Assembly: GCA_017506865.1 (NCBI GenBank)
Contig: JAFCMP010000030.1
Location: 372,001-436,000 of the forward strand
Source: Tribonema minus
Lineage: Eukaryota > Sar > Xanthophyceae > Tribonematales > Tribonemataceae
Direction of reading: 5' to 3'
DNA: 64,000 nt
The notes below the pieces were generated by a model. The model did no database searches and was not told where the DNA came from. It was given only the letters and a program-made list of their open reading frames with translations. The position numbers and the translations under genes were made by a program. Below are positions 43,344 through 53,385 of this stretch, in pieces (position 1 is the stretch's first letter; every line of letters begins with the position of its first letter).

Positions 43344-44084
43344 TTGTATGCACTACTAGTACGCTTGGGGCAGCCGGACCGCCACATCTACATCAGGGCA
43401 GATGACGTCAAGTCAGCGTTTAGGCAGATGAAAATGGACCCGGCGTCCGCAGCTCTATTCTGCTACCGCCTCGCCGGGCTGGTCGTGGTGGACCTGCGGG
43501 GATGCTTCGGCTGGCGGCTGACGCCGGGGTACTTCGACGTTTTTGCGCAGGCCATTCAGCGGCAGGTGCGAGCGGCCGGGCCGGGCACCCCCACATCAGC
43601 GGCCGCCCGCGCTATCGCCGCGGCGCACATCAAAGTCGAACGACCGCCTGCCGGCACTGTTATAGCACTGGCAGCTATTCCCCCGGACCCCCTAGCGCAG
43701 CAGCTCGTCGTTCACGACAGCACGCCGTACAACGTGCACTATCATGTCGACGACGGGGTCCAGGCCGATGTGCGCGATGAGCGCACGCTGATGCATAGGG
43801 CAGCAGTGCTCATAGACGCTCACTTCGCGCTTTTTGGGGGTCACGAACCCCACCTGCGGCCATGTCCCATCAGCCTGTCAAAAATGGGCAACTGGTCTAC
43901 CAAGGCAGTCATTCTTGGCATACTTGTCAACACGTCCAGCATGGAGCTCTCGCTGCCAGTACACCGACATCTCCGCAAACACGTCGGCATGTCAGTTGGA
44001 CACGAGCGCCACATCTCTGTCTTACTCCGCTGGTTCCGTGCTCTACGCAACCACCATACACTACGCTGGCTCAGCTGTGTTTGA
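43344..44084 (+). other. retroelement reverse transcriptase remnant
   Basis: RT-like segment with ADDVKSAFRQMKMDP (first catalytic Asp region), GCFGWRLTPGYFDVFAQAI and NVHYHVDDGVQAD (YxDD-type box in a HVDDG form). The GWRLTPGYF pattern recalls RTs of DIRS-like elements and related protist families more than Ty3/gypsy or LINE RTs. No RNase H, recombinase or terminal repeats were found, so it is a fossil fragment. It abuts virus-like sequence. Confidence 0.55.
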
Positions 44085-44205
44085 CCTGTCCCCTTACAAT
44101 CTGAGGGTTTCGCCCGGTCAGTGGGTCACTGTCGCTGCGCGGTGCAGCGCCGCCGGGTCGAGCAACAGTGTCGTGGTGTCGCTGACAATGAAAGAAGAGC
44201 TTTGA
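44000..44205 (+). other. virion-protein-like C-terminal piece
   Basis: The last ~65 residues of a plus-strand frame (VFDLSPYNLRVSPGQWVTVA ... VVVSLTMKEEL, then stop) are beta-rich, ending like the fibre-type proteins of large DNA viruses. The piece converges on a related leftward gene with only a few bases between the two stops. It is a remnant; the rest of the gene is not seen. Confidence 0.35.
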
Positions 44206-44209
44206 TCGA

Positions 44210-45442
44210 CTAGGCAATCTCCAAAAACTCTATGGTTCCCCACACCAAGCATGATGACATGAGGGCGGTGCAACAGAGCGTGTATGTGTCTGACACTCCG
44301 GCGATGGTGGACGCCAGAGGCGCCGCATCCTCAATTGGGATCACAATGGCGTCCTCCCCTCTGGCGTACCCTGAAGCAATGACTGTGCCGTCAGAGGAGG
44401 AGAGCGCCGTGGCCGATATGTCAACTTGCGTTATGCAGGACACCGAGGGGGTGGTCCAAGTGGGATTCACAGGTGCGCCGTTCAGCATGACCTCCCAGAA
44501 TATGGTGGAGGTGCAGCTGATCCTGACTCCTGTGATTTTTGCACTCGCCCTCCTGATTCAGAAGCTCGGCGTCAAGCGCACGCTCACCACAGGGTGGCAC
44601 GTGTCCGCCACGCTTATGTCTGTGGCCCGCGCTCCAGTGCCACAAGAGCGCTTGATGCCCCTGGGGACGCCTCCTGAAGTGGCCACGGACGCGCTCGTGG
44701 CCTTGACGGCGGTGTCCGCGCCGGTGGACACGATCTCAAACCGCACGGGCAGGGAGGTGGCCCTCACGGGTCCGTACGCCGATGAGGGATCGAACCTGTG
44801 CGCGTACAGCACGGTGCCCTGCGCCACAATTCCCAGCCTGACTGACCCCAGCCTCGACTCATAGGAGATGATGAATGTCGTCGGGGTGGTGGGGTCCAGC
44901 GCATACCTCGATATGCCGTCGCCGTCGAGGCGGTCCAGATTGAATGCCGTCTGCGGTATTTTCACTTCTCCCGAGGGTGTCGTGGAGACGCGCATGCACG
45001 CGTGCAGCACGCCATTGTCCATCTCGAAAAAGTAGCCATCTGAGACTCCTAGCCCCTCCAGCTTGTCAGTGGCGTCATCAAAACATCCCAGTCTGACCAC
45101 TGCTCCGTCTGCGTTCTGCAGGGCTGCCGCTATCATCACCATCCGCGTCGCTCCCGACTGGCTGGGCACGTACTGCCGGCTCTGCAGCACCACTCTGTCT
45201 CCTACGCCGTGGACTTGCAGCGACATGTGATCGATTTCCTTGACGGCCTCTGCGCCACCGCTGGTGAGCGTCTCAAAGTCTGATGACGCATCGCACAGCT
45301 CAAAGCTCCTGTCAAACAGAGGGCAGAGGATTGATATAGACGACACAGAGTTTAGGCTCTGCAGAAAGTTGAAGGACCCGTTCGGGTTCGACAATATGAT
45401 GTTCCCAGTCGTGATGGTCCCAGTCTCAGAGCTGGCTGACAT
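44210..45442 (-). pseudogene. virion fibre-like protein of a large DNA virus
   Basis: A beta-rich protein resembling a family found in giant viruses and some phages, with the pattern VGDRVVLQSRQYVPSQSGAT, a GCFDD.../GVSDGYFFEMDNGVLHACMR block, FNLDRLDGDGIS, ISYESRLGSVRLGIV, YAHRF and LPVRFEI in the usual order. It starts at an ATG (MSASSETG). The copy looks broken, with about one break near its C-terminal third. It neighbours the receiver-domain gene on the same strand. The family call rests on motif memory, not on a search. Confidence 0.55.
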
Positions 45443-45547
45443 GAAGTGCTGACAGAGATCGAGACTGTGACTGGCGTGGTGTGTTTATGGTGTGACAGCG
45501 TGCAATCTCGTCGGGCCGAGAGCATGCACAATCACAAATCACAACTA

Positions 45548-45970
45548 TTATTTATCCGGTGAGCTCAACACGCTACTTTTCCCCTTGATGGATGCTATCA
45601 TAGCGAATATATCGCGGACAGGCTGGGCGAGCTTGTGCATGAATCGGTCGGCCCCCGCGGCCAGTGCTGAGCTCGAGAGCTCCGCATCAGCGCTCATGGC
45701 AACAATGCACTGCGTCCACCCATTGTCGTGCTCCATGCTCCTAAGAGCTCGTATGCACTCTACCCCCCCCATTCCCTTCATCACCAGGTCTACGAACACG
45801 ACATCGAATGGCCCTTTGACACGGGCCAACTCAATGGCGCACTCGCCGTTCAACGCAGCATGCACGTCCGTGCAGCCGCACATTCTCAGCGCCTGCGACA
45901 TGTACAGGGCGCTGAGCTGATAGTCTTCCACCAGCATAATGCTCAAGAGCTGTGCTTTGTCTTCGCTCAT
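45548..45970 (-). CDS. CheY-like single-domain response regulator
   Basis: A stand-alone phosphoreceiver of 140 residues, starting at MSEDKAQLL (a longer frame upstream to 46204 lacks receiver character). The acidic pocket is VED (residues 14-16), the phospho-acceptor is Asp61 in VVFVDLVMKGMGG, Ser93 lies in AMSAD and Lys113 in MHKLAQP, so all receiver positions are present. It would accept phosphate from a histidine kinase, but no kinase or output domain is in the window. It lies between the virion-like gene and the MT-A70/SWIB gene on the same strand, and stops at TAATAG. It looks whole. Confidence 0.82.
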   Translation of the reverse strand: MSEDKAQLLSIMLVEDYQLSALYMSQALRMCGCTDVHAALNGECAIELARVKGPFDVVFVDLVMKGMGGVECIRALRSMEHDNGWTQCIVAMSADAELSSSALAAGADRFMHKLAQPVRDIFAMIASIKGKSSVLSSPDK

Positions 45971-46219
45971 GTGAGCTGCATCACCTGTGCACATCAGTAC
46001 GCCGCACCCAGTAGGCAACATTTTTAAGGTGTAAGGTGATGCAATGCGCACACATGCACACAATATGCCAGGTGCAGCGCGAGGCAGAGGCAGGCAGGCA
46101 AGCAACGACAGCGTCAACATAGAGGGTGTGGGGGTATGTTGCAGAAAGGCTGTCATTTGTAAAAGTGCACATGACTCTTGTTCAGTGTAGCACCGTGCAC
46201 ACATGGCTGCCGCTGCTCT

Positions 46220-47689
46220 CTACTCAACGCGGGCCTTCTTGGCCTCCGGCGCCGCCGCACCGGACTTCTTCACCTTCAGGAAGTGGGGCGACAGCAGCGC
46301 GTGCAGGTCAAAGTAGTTGGACTTCTCAATGTCGCCGAGCAGCTTCTTGAGCTTCTCGTCCAGCTTGAAGAACTTGCCGTCCTTCGGATTTTGACTCTTA
46401 ATATACTCGTTTATCCTCTTCACCACGTCAGTGCTAGCGACCAGGGTGCCGTCGGGCTCTCCGAAGAACTCCAGCAGGTCCTTTGAAACAGGGCCGGGGC
46501 AAACGATGCCGTGGCGGGGCCTCTCCCCGGAAGCAGCATCGCGAGCACGCTTGGCCTTCTTCTTGCGCTGCAGGTAGGCAGCCAGGAAGCTGTCGGCGAC
46601 ATTGGAGATGATGGTGACGGTGCTCTTGTCCTTCGCGGCCCACTTGTCATCACCGATGGAGGCGATGAAGTCCTGCACGACCTTCTCCTCAGGGGCGCTC
46701 TTGTCACTGCTGTGCAGCACCTTGTGCAGCTTGGCGCACACGCTGCGCACAGTCACCTTGCCCAGCCCCTCCAGGGCGCCCTTAATGACGCCGACGTCGC
46801 CATCAGTGCCAGACAGAGCGGGCACGAACATGCTGGGGATGCCCGGGCCGAACGCGTCCACCTTGTTGCGGATGGAGTCGCCGAACAGCTCGATGGCCTT
46901 GGCGGAAGGGCCGTACTGGCTCAGCACCGTCTCAAAGAAGTTCAACTCGGACGGGCGCGTGCAGTACCACTCGGGGGGGCACGTCGCAGAAGCCTTGCGG
47001 GCCTTGGAGGCCTTCTTGGGGAAGTCGGCCGTGTCAATCACCTGGAACGGCGCGAGCTTGGCCTTGGGGCACAGAGCCGCGCCGGCTCCCTTGACGCCGA
47101 CCCACAGCTGCTCGGTGCACGCGCGGGTCGCGGCGCCCTCGGCCACGGCGGACCACCAAGCAGGAGGGTGGATGGACTTGATGCGAGGGGCGCGAGGCGC
47201 GCGGGGCGTGCGGGGGGCCTTTGCGCGGTCCGAACCATCAACCTCCATGTCCGTCTGAGCACCAGACTCGGTAGCCTCATCCTCAGGCTCGAGGGCAGCA
47301 GGCTCGACAGGCTCGAGGGGCGCTGGCGGCGCGGCAATGTTGAGGATGCTAGCGACGCTGTGGAAGGTAAAGCCCCACTTCCTCATGACCTTGGTGGTGA
47401 TGCCGGCAGTGGCAGAGTCGCACCACATGAAGAGGGTGGAGTTGTCGCCGGCGATGGCGCCCACAGGGAGCTCGGCGAGCTCGGCGGGGCTGAAGCGGTG
47501 CCACGGGGTGTTGAGAAGCAGAACATCGTAGCTGCCGGTGAGCGCGTTGAAGGCACCCGTCACGTCGCCAACGGGGATGTCGGCCACGGGTACCACAACA
47601 GGCTTGACAAGGGCGGCAGGCGTGGCAGGGGCCTCGTCGCCGGCGGCGGCGGCAATAGGGGTCTCGGGGGTGTTGTTGATCTCAGCCAT
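46220..47689 (-). CDS. MT-A70-like adenine methylase fused to a SWIB domain
   Basis: A 489-residue two-domain protein in a single open frame. Residues ~50-275 match the MT-A70 N6-adenine methylase fold: YDVLLLNTPWHRFSPAEL (a divergent form of the DPPW region), TLFMWCDSATAGITTKVM, WGFTFHSVA, TEQLWVGVKG, RPSELNFFETVLSQYG and KAIELFGD...RNKVDAFG. A basic Pro/Arg-rich insert splits it (~120-170). After a helical linker with a lysine/arginine-rich tract, residues ~391-472 form a SWIB/MDM2-like domain (GPVSKDLLEFFGEPDGTL, KRINEYIKSQNPKDG, LDEKLKKLLG, LLSPHFLK). SWIB domains are common in giant viruses and chromatin remodellers. It looks whole; catalytic competence is uncertain. Confidence 0.8.
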   Translation of the reverse strand: MAEINNTPETPIAAAAGDEAPATPAALVKPVVVPVADIPVGDVTGAFNALTGSYDVLLLNTPWHRFSPAELAELPVGAIAGDNSTLFMWCDSATAGITTKVMRKWGFTFHSVASILNIAAPPAPLEPVEPAALEPEDEATESGAQTDMEVDGSDRAKAPRTPRAPRAPRIKSIHPPAWWSAVAEGAATRACTEQLWVGVKGAGAALCPKAKLAPFQVIDTADFPKKASKARKASATCPPEWYCTRPSELNFFETVLSQYGPSAKAIELFGDSIRNKVDAFGPGIPSMFVPALSGTDGDVGVIKGALEGLGKVTVRSVCAKLHKVLHSSDKSAPEEKVVQDFIASIGDDKWAAKDKSTVTIISNVADSFLAAYLQRKKKAKRARDAASGERPRHGIVCPGPVSKDLLEFFGEPDGTLVASTDVVKRINEYIKSQNPKDGKFFKLDEKLKKLLGDIEKSNYFDLHALLSPHFLKVKKSGAAAPEAKKARVE

Positions 47690-47951
47690 TGTTGCTTGTG
47701 GGTCTGTTGCTTGTTGCTCTAAGCAGCAGATTTTTTTCGTCGTCGCTGGAACGCGTTGGGAGTGAGGGAGTGATCACAGGTTTGCTGGACGGCGCGCATA
47801 GCGAATCAATATTAGTATTTTTTGTGAACTCTCGAACCTGAAAAATTTAATGCTGGGGGGCCAAAATATGCCATGGCATATTGCCGAATCTATTTGTAGC
47901 GCGCGCCAAGTACTTACATCACAACCACACTTGACAGCAAGTTCGAATCAT
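47690..47951. promoter_or_regulatory. AT-rich divergent intergenic region
   Basis: A 262-base gap between the leftward MT-A70/SWIB gene and a rightward coiled-coil ORF. It contains AT-rich patches (ATATTAGTATTTTTTGTGAA; GAAAAATTTAATG) unlike the GC-rich coding DNA around it and probably holds both promoters. No specific motif was assigned. Confidence 0.4.
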
Positions 47952-48203
47952 ATGTCGAACCATGAAGGGGACAGCGCGAGCGCCATGGTAACCACAGATG
48001 GGGCAATTGATCAGCCCGTCGCTACGTACAAGGAGCCGACCGCTACTGAGAACATGCAGCGCTTCATCGACATGGAGTGCATGCGCGTGGCTACCATGAT
48101 CACCAAGACATCAGCAGAGATACAGGAGCATATCAACGAAATACGGAGGTTGCAGGATGCAATCAAGCAAAAGGAGGACATGATACGCCAGAAGCGCGGC
48201 TAG
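47952..48203 (+). CDS. small coiled-coil protein, unknown
   Basis: 83 residues from ATG (MSNHEGDSASAM) to TAG. The C-terminal half is a clear amphipathic helix (TSAEIQEHINEIRRLQDAIK), likely a dimerising coiled coil. It is divergent from the MT-A70/SWIB gene. Function is unknown, but the compact intronless arrangement fits the virus-like cluster. Confidence 0.5.
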   Translation: MSNHEGDSASAMVTTDGAIDQPVATYKEPTATENMQRFIDMECMRVATMITKTSAEIQEHINEIRRLQDAIKQKEDMIRQKRG

Positions 48204-48543
48204 ATAATTCATTTACAGGGCAGCACGGTGGCATACAGGGCCGTCAAACAGGGCTTTCTAAAGGAGTGAATGCATTCACAGTGCCAATTGCGTCAGCACT
48301 AAATGAATAAAGACATCAGATTTGTGGTCTGGCCAAAGCCGTACATGCACCGCTCTTCATTACACAAATGCAAAGGCAATCAATAATGTGACATGTTAAA
48401 ACCCTTGTGTATTGCAGACGACGACCTTGAGATTTATGCGGCTGACCAACTTTGAGAGACCGTGCAGTGCAGTGCTCCTATCTCTCGAAACTAATCACAT
48501 GGCACTTGAAGTGCACGCCAACGATGACAGAACAGGATCACAA

Positions 48544-49400
48544 TCAGTACGAACGTAGCGCAAAGTTGACAATGGAGTTGGCGGGTATTGTGTCCCGGCT
48601 CATGTTCCGCACAAACTTCAGCAAGTTGCGTGGCTGCCCGCGTCGCTTGTACCCCAGCACATGGTCGTTGGGATCCATTATTCGTGCCAGAGCGTCTGTA
48701 GCAGGGTCCTTGCCATGCTTGGCATCGTTTGGATCCGCAAAGCTCGCCACGTACCGTCGGTGAAACGCGTCACGCTGAGCATTGACGTTCTGCCCTGACC
48801 TCACGCTGTCAGACGCACACGCGTCGGCATCGGCTTCATAGGCGCGGGTCGCATCTATCTTGTCTTGAGGGGGGGCATCGGTCTGCTTGATTTGACGAAG
48901 CTTCAGCTGCATCTGCCGATTGTAGTCGGTCACGGATGACATGTTCATGTCTGTCACCCACAGCGCACCCTCCTCCACGACCTTGGTACCCCCGTGACCA
49001 TCATCGACGACCAGGCCAGTGAGTCTGCCGGTGGGGTCTAGCTGATGAGCAACAACACGTCCCGAAGAGTCGGCCTTGCGCTGGCCAGCGTACGTGCGCA
49101 TGAGGCGCGACATGCGTTCGGTGGTTGCGCCTTCGAATTCCTCGGTAGGGTCAACAATCACCAGGACGTGTCTGCAGGCACGCTGCTGAGTATCTAATCG
49201 CCGTCCTCCTCCGTGGTTATAGGCTCGGGGTCGACGACACGTAGCGGTTTGCACGACACTGCCATACCTTTGATCATCGTTCTCAAGGCGAGCAGCCTCT
49301 CGGCGTACGTCTTGCCCGGCATTGTGTAGGTGTCTTCAGCCACAAATACCGCATTCTCCCAGGCCTTGTCCCACACCTCTTGCGGGGGCATGTCACCCAT
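48544..49400 (-). pseudogene. unidentified virus-like ORF pair
   Basis: Protein-like sequence from an ATG at 49400 (MGDMPPQEVWDKAWENAVF) to a stop at 48544, polar and charged throughout (for example LKLRQIKQTDAPPQDKIDA and NFALRSY at the end). It appears as two overlapping frames, so either two short genes or one with about one break. No domain is recognised. It lies in the virus-like cluster on its main strand. Confidence 0.4.
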
Positions 49401-49582
49401 TGGGCGAAGACTGCCGGGGTAGTACTTTCGAGTGCGGTCGGTAGGGCTGGAGACGAGGTATCATGATGGAGTGGTTGCTATGGGGTACATCTCATCAGGC
49501 TTGTTGATGTCGCGCTGCTCGCGTGTTATGAGCAGGTCTTGCACAGTGTCATGAGGGATGTGAATATGCCCCACAAGCCCCA

Positions 49583-49936
49583 TTACAGTGGGAAGCACTT
49601 GACGAACGACAGGGGAGCTTCAATGGAGGCGCCATCTTTGAGAGCGTAGAAGCCGCCACCGTTCCAGTAAACGCTCAACGCTTTCTCTGGCCTAAAGTAG
49701 GCCATGGAGCCCACGAACGGCTTCATGAGCTCCCCCTTGTAAATGACCTCACGATCCGTTTGCGATGGGAGCTTGTACTCGGAAACCGTGTTCACCTCCG
49801 AGCTGCTTTTGAATGGCACCCACTCGGCCTGGCCAGTCATAGTGTTTCTCTGTGATAGGAAAAGTGCACCCCCAGTGCCGGGCACCAAATTGCCCATATT
49901 ATCTATCGCAGCAGCACTGGGGGCGCCATATACCAC
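49583..49936 (-). CDS. unidentified virus-like ORF
   Basis: About 117 codons of beta-rich, Gly/Tyr-containing sequence (NLVPGTGGALFLSQRNTMTG, FVGSMAYFRPEKALSVYWNG) ending CFPL. The first in-frame ATG is internal (MGNLVPGTGG), so the start is unclear. It could be a structural protein or a domain of a larger lost one. It is the last ORF of the leftward cluster. Confidence 0.4.
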   Translation of the reverse strand: MVYGAPSAAAIDNMGNLVPGTGGALFLSQRNTMTGQAEWVPFKSSSEVNTVSEYKLPSQTDREVIYKGELMKPFVGSMAYFRPEKALSVYWNGGGFYALKDGASIEAPLSFVKCFPL

Positions 49937-50386
49937 GGGAGCGGCAATGCCCCCAGAAGTTTAAGCATACAATGAAGACGCAGCAGCAGGGGGGGCCCAC
50001 ACGATCACCATGTGTAATAATACAAGTGAAAGCATACATTATTTTCGGCTAAGTTTCGCTTGCTGCTGCATTAGACGTTGAGACTGTTATCCAGCCGTAA
50101 CGGTTTTGAGGGTCCCTATACTGTACGTGCAATTGATTCGAACCCTCGGTCGGCGGATTGACATAAAGTCTCCATTAACGCTTGTTCGAACTGGCGCCGC
50201 TGTGAATGGTTGCGGACGATAACGCCACCACCTGCGACAGACCCGAGCTGCCGCTAGAGCTGGACCTGCCTGATGATATGCTGACGCCGGCGCTGCTCCT
50301 GTCGACCCCGTTCATGAGTGTATACAGTAAGAGCACAACATAAAAACAGCGGCTCAGCACAGTATACATTGGTCAAGCTCCGAATC
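49937..50386. other. no gene recognised
   Basis: Low-complexity and satellite-flank sequence, with only short ORFs. Confidence 0.4.
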
Positions 50387-50640
50387 TTTGGTCAGCAATA
50401 GTTTCCACAGAGCAAAAGCAAGAACGGCGAGGGACAACGCTCTCCTGATTTCTGCAATTGCCAGAAATATTCAACCTCAACTTTGAAGTTCTGGCCATCG
50501 CCGAACCTTTTGTCGGAAATACTTTTCACAGAGCAAAAAGCAAAAACGGCGAGGGACGACGCTCTCCTGATTTCTGCAATTGCCAGAAATATTCAACCTC
50601 AACTTTGAAGTTCTGGCCATTCCTGAATCGTAAGTCAAAG
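50387..50640 (-). repeat. GGAGAGCGTCGT satellite, locus B
   Basis: Two inverted-orientation units of the family at 31.3 kb, with GACGCTCTCCTGATTTCTGC and CAGAGCAAAAGCAAGAACGG in each. Confidence 0.85.
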
Positions 50641-52425
50641 CCAAATCTACATTAGGTGTTGCACTCACGTTTCATTCACAACGCAGCACAGCATGGACCT
50701 GGCACGCAGTGAAACAATGTGGTCCGGCGCACCTGGCATGACAGCATCCACAGCGACACTGCCGGCTAACTGTCACTCAACACGGGAACCTATGCACTCG
50801 AATCGAAAACACGCCATTTGCGTAGAGGGCACCGCGCTCATCTCATAGGGGCAACCCGTATGGGGGATCCTGATCTGGGGCCGCGATCATGGAAAGAACG
50901 GTCCATCCCCCCTACTTATAGGGGGGGACGAAGTGCAAACCCTCCGATAATGAATGCTGCTGAGCGCCTGTTCTTCTGCTGAGCACAGCTCTGTTGCAGC
51001 GCGCATCCGGAGCAATTTATTATTTCCGAATTAATCGTGACGGGCATGCAGGGGTGATGCCAGCCATGGCGCCATGGTGAAAGAGTAGTCTGTGGCACAG
51101 TGTTGACACCTGCCCTCAGGCTGATGCCAGTGGAAACTGTGATGGCGTCGTCCAGCTGCAGGCACCAGCACGCAGAGCCCTCCAGTGAATTCAGCAGACA
51201 AGCTCATACAATTGCCCCGGATCTCAGGCACCATCAAGCAGTGCTTGTTTGGCGGTGTGAGAGGTGCTTGGCGGCGTGAGCAACAGCAGCGTTGTAGGCA
51301 GCAGGGGGCAACGCAGCAGACGGTGGAGGAGCAGGAGCACACCAGCGTCCCAGCGCAAGGTGAGGAGAGCCAGAGCGTGCTGAGTACTTCATGTTGGAAT
51401 CACCGTTGTCAACTTAAGCCGAAGCCTAATTTGAACCTGCCCGTAGGTAGGCGTGAATATTGATGAAGACCAGTAGTAACCTACGTGGTCTGGACTCTGT
51501 ACACCCGTAACGGGCATTACAACAGAATCACTGTCATCAGTGGGATTTGAACCCGATTCCTTTCAGTGAAACTTTAAGGAAGAACTCTTCCAATTGAGCC
51601 ATATGTACATTGTGAAGTAACGCAATTCATTTTTCCCTTAGTTGACGCCATTGGTTGGAATGGGTAGCAAAGCAGGTGTTCAAGCAGTGTAGTGGTGCGC
51701 TTCATGATGAGCGTAGGCAGACGTCTTGAGGTGCTGGCACCATCTGCTGGCACCATTGCCGGTATATTTGCCAAAGCCTGTAACATGGTGTGCAAAAACT
51801 GCTGCTGTGATCTGTTTCCAACATTAACGGCTACGCACCACTTCGCCCTGCTGTCAACGCATACTAGTGGCGTAATGGCAACCCCGCCTATAGTGAAGAC
51901 AGTGCACTATTCCTTAGAGATGTCACCGTCTGCGGGCTGAGCCCCAGGAATGATTTATGCCATTGTTGCTAATTCATCACCGTCTATTCGGTTGTTGTCT
52001 GCAGGCTCAGATGTTCCATATCCTCTACCTGGGCTTCTTGTACCTGTGCACTCACGCCCGCAATTGACATTTAGCAAATAGCCACATGCTATTGCACCAC
52101 AAAAGGCCAGATGAATCATGCTCCTTGTATATGTTCATGTTTGACAATGTGTGTTTGTCTATACATGTGTGTCTCATGTCTCCCTGAAACAGAGCTTCAA
52201 TTTGAACGATGCGATTGCATCAAAGTTTGATGCGCATACCACCATGCTCTCACGCGACATGCGCGTAGTAAATTGACCAGCGACACCCAGGTGCTGCCAT
52301 CCTATCACTTGGATTTCTACATTTCGGAACTTGTGAAGGTCCGGCAAGTCTGCGTACTTATCAACGCTGAAAATGACTGACGAACCCGTGTGCATGTCCA
52401 GCTTGCGGTATTTGCCGCTATGAAC
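50641..52425. other. no gene recognised except a tRNA-like remnant
   Basis: Contains the Pol III-box segment at 51535-51608 and a block rich in CAGCAG (51270-51350). ORFs at 51031-51342 and 51692-51940 have no recognisable domain. Confidence 0.35.
51535..51608 (-). other. tRNA-like remnant with A and B boxes
   Basis: On the minus strand TGGCTCAATTGG (51601-51590) is a perfect A box, and GGTTCAAATCC (51553-51543) is a near-perfect B box 36 bases later. The D arm pairs well. The acceptor and T stems do not pair, and the anticodon arm has an oversized loop, so this is a tRNA pseudogene or the head of a SINE, not a working tRNA. Confidence 0.5.
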
Positions 52426-52911
52426 TTAGACACTCGGTTCGACTGGAACCGGGATGGCGGAAGACCTGTGATATGACCGGCATTTGCCATCGAATCCGCT
52501 CATACGGATCGGATCCTTGCTTGTCACATTGCCCCCAGTGTTGTGCTCATAGACATGGCAATCACGGAGACAGTCTAGCTCGTACGCCCTCGTGTCCCAG
52601 CCGTCGTCGAGTACTACGACATTCTTGAGTCGTGCAGACTCTTGAGCCACATACTCATTTTGTACGGCATAATGCGCGGGGTGGTACTCCAGGTACAGTA
52701 ACTCTATTGCATCCTCCAAACCGTGTGCTGTGCGTATACGCTGCGCTTCGGATGTGACGGGCTGTGTGTTGTGCACCCCCGCCAAGATGGTAGCTGGCCC
52801 TCTCTCACCACCCAATGCTGACACTGCCCGAAGCGCTGCGGGGCACACGAGTGCTGTGACGGTGTCCAGTGCACTTGTGCACGTCAGAAGCTTCAGTAAT
52901 ATTTGCCGCAT
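52426..52911 (-). CDS. LCMT-type SAM methyltransferase-like fragment
   Basis: 161 residues from ATG (MRQILLKLLTCTSALDTVTA). The middle resembles the leucine carboxyl methyltransferase / PPM family: a YVAQES region, then LKNVVVLDDGWDTRAYELD, which matches the family's V-LGxGxDTRAYRL SAM-binding loop in a divergent form, followed by VYEHN where the family has an acidic residue. The family usually exceeds 260 residues, so a large C-terminal part is absent. It lies beside the virus-like cluster on the same strand, and whether it is host or viral is unknown. Substrate is unknown. Confidence 0.4.
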   Translation of the reverse strand: MRQILLKLLTCTSALDTVTALVCPAALRAVSALGGERGPATILAGVHNTQPVTSEAQRIRTAHGLEDAIELLYLEYHPAHYAVQNEYVAQESARLKNVVVLDDGWDTRAYELDCLRDCHVYEHNTGGNVTSKDPIRMSGFDGKCRSYHRSSAIPVPVEPSV

Positions 52912-53019
52912 TGTCTGTTCAACGCTGTGTGTGCTGGTCACTAGGGAGTATGCGTGTGCTGTGCATTAGTGTCAATTGCTTTATCTAATCGTTTGGCAAA
53001 ACATGCATGATGTACTTTG

Positions 53020-53385
53020 AACTCTGGCCATGCCCAAATCTTTTGTCGGAAATACTTTTCACAGAGCAAAAGCAAAAAGGACGAGGGACGACGCTCTCCT
53101 GATTTCTGCAACTCTCAAAATATTCAACCTCAAGTTTGAGGTTTGGCGCATCCCCGAATCTTTTGTCGGAAAAAGTTTTCACAGAGCAAAAGCAAAAAGG
53201 TTGAGGGACGACGCTCTCCTGATTTCTGCAATTCTCAAAAATATTGAACCTCAAATATTATTGAACTTCTGCCATGCCCGAATCTTTCGTCGGAAATACT
53301 TTTCACAGAGCAAAAGCAAAAAGGACGAGGGACGACGCTCTCCTGATTTCTGCAACTCTCAGAATATTCATACATTATAACAAAA
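53020..53385 (-). repeat. GGAGAGCGTCGT satellite, locus C
   Basis: Three inverted-orientation units of about 120 bases with GACGCTCTCCTGATTTCTGC; same family as loci A and B. Confidence 0.85.

Noticed and set aside
46511-47722. 403-codon plus-strand ORF
   Set aside because: Antisense of the MT-A70/SWIB gene, which has clear domains in its own frame.
51535-51608. Functional tRNA gene
   Set aside because: Acceptor and T stems do not pair and the anticodon loop is oversized.
53030-53380. Plus-strand ORF repeating FVGNTFHRAKAKR
   Set aside because: Translation of the 120-base satellite units; the same peptide recurs at every locus of that satellite.
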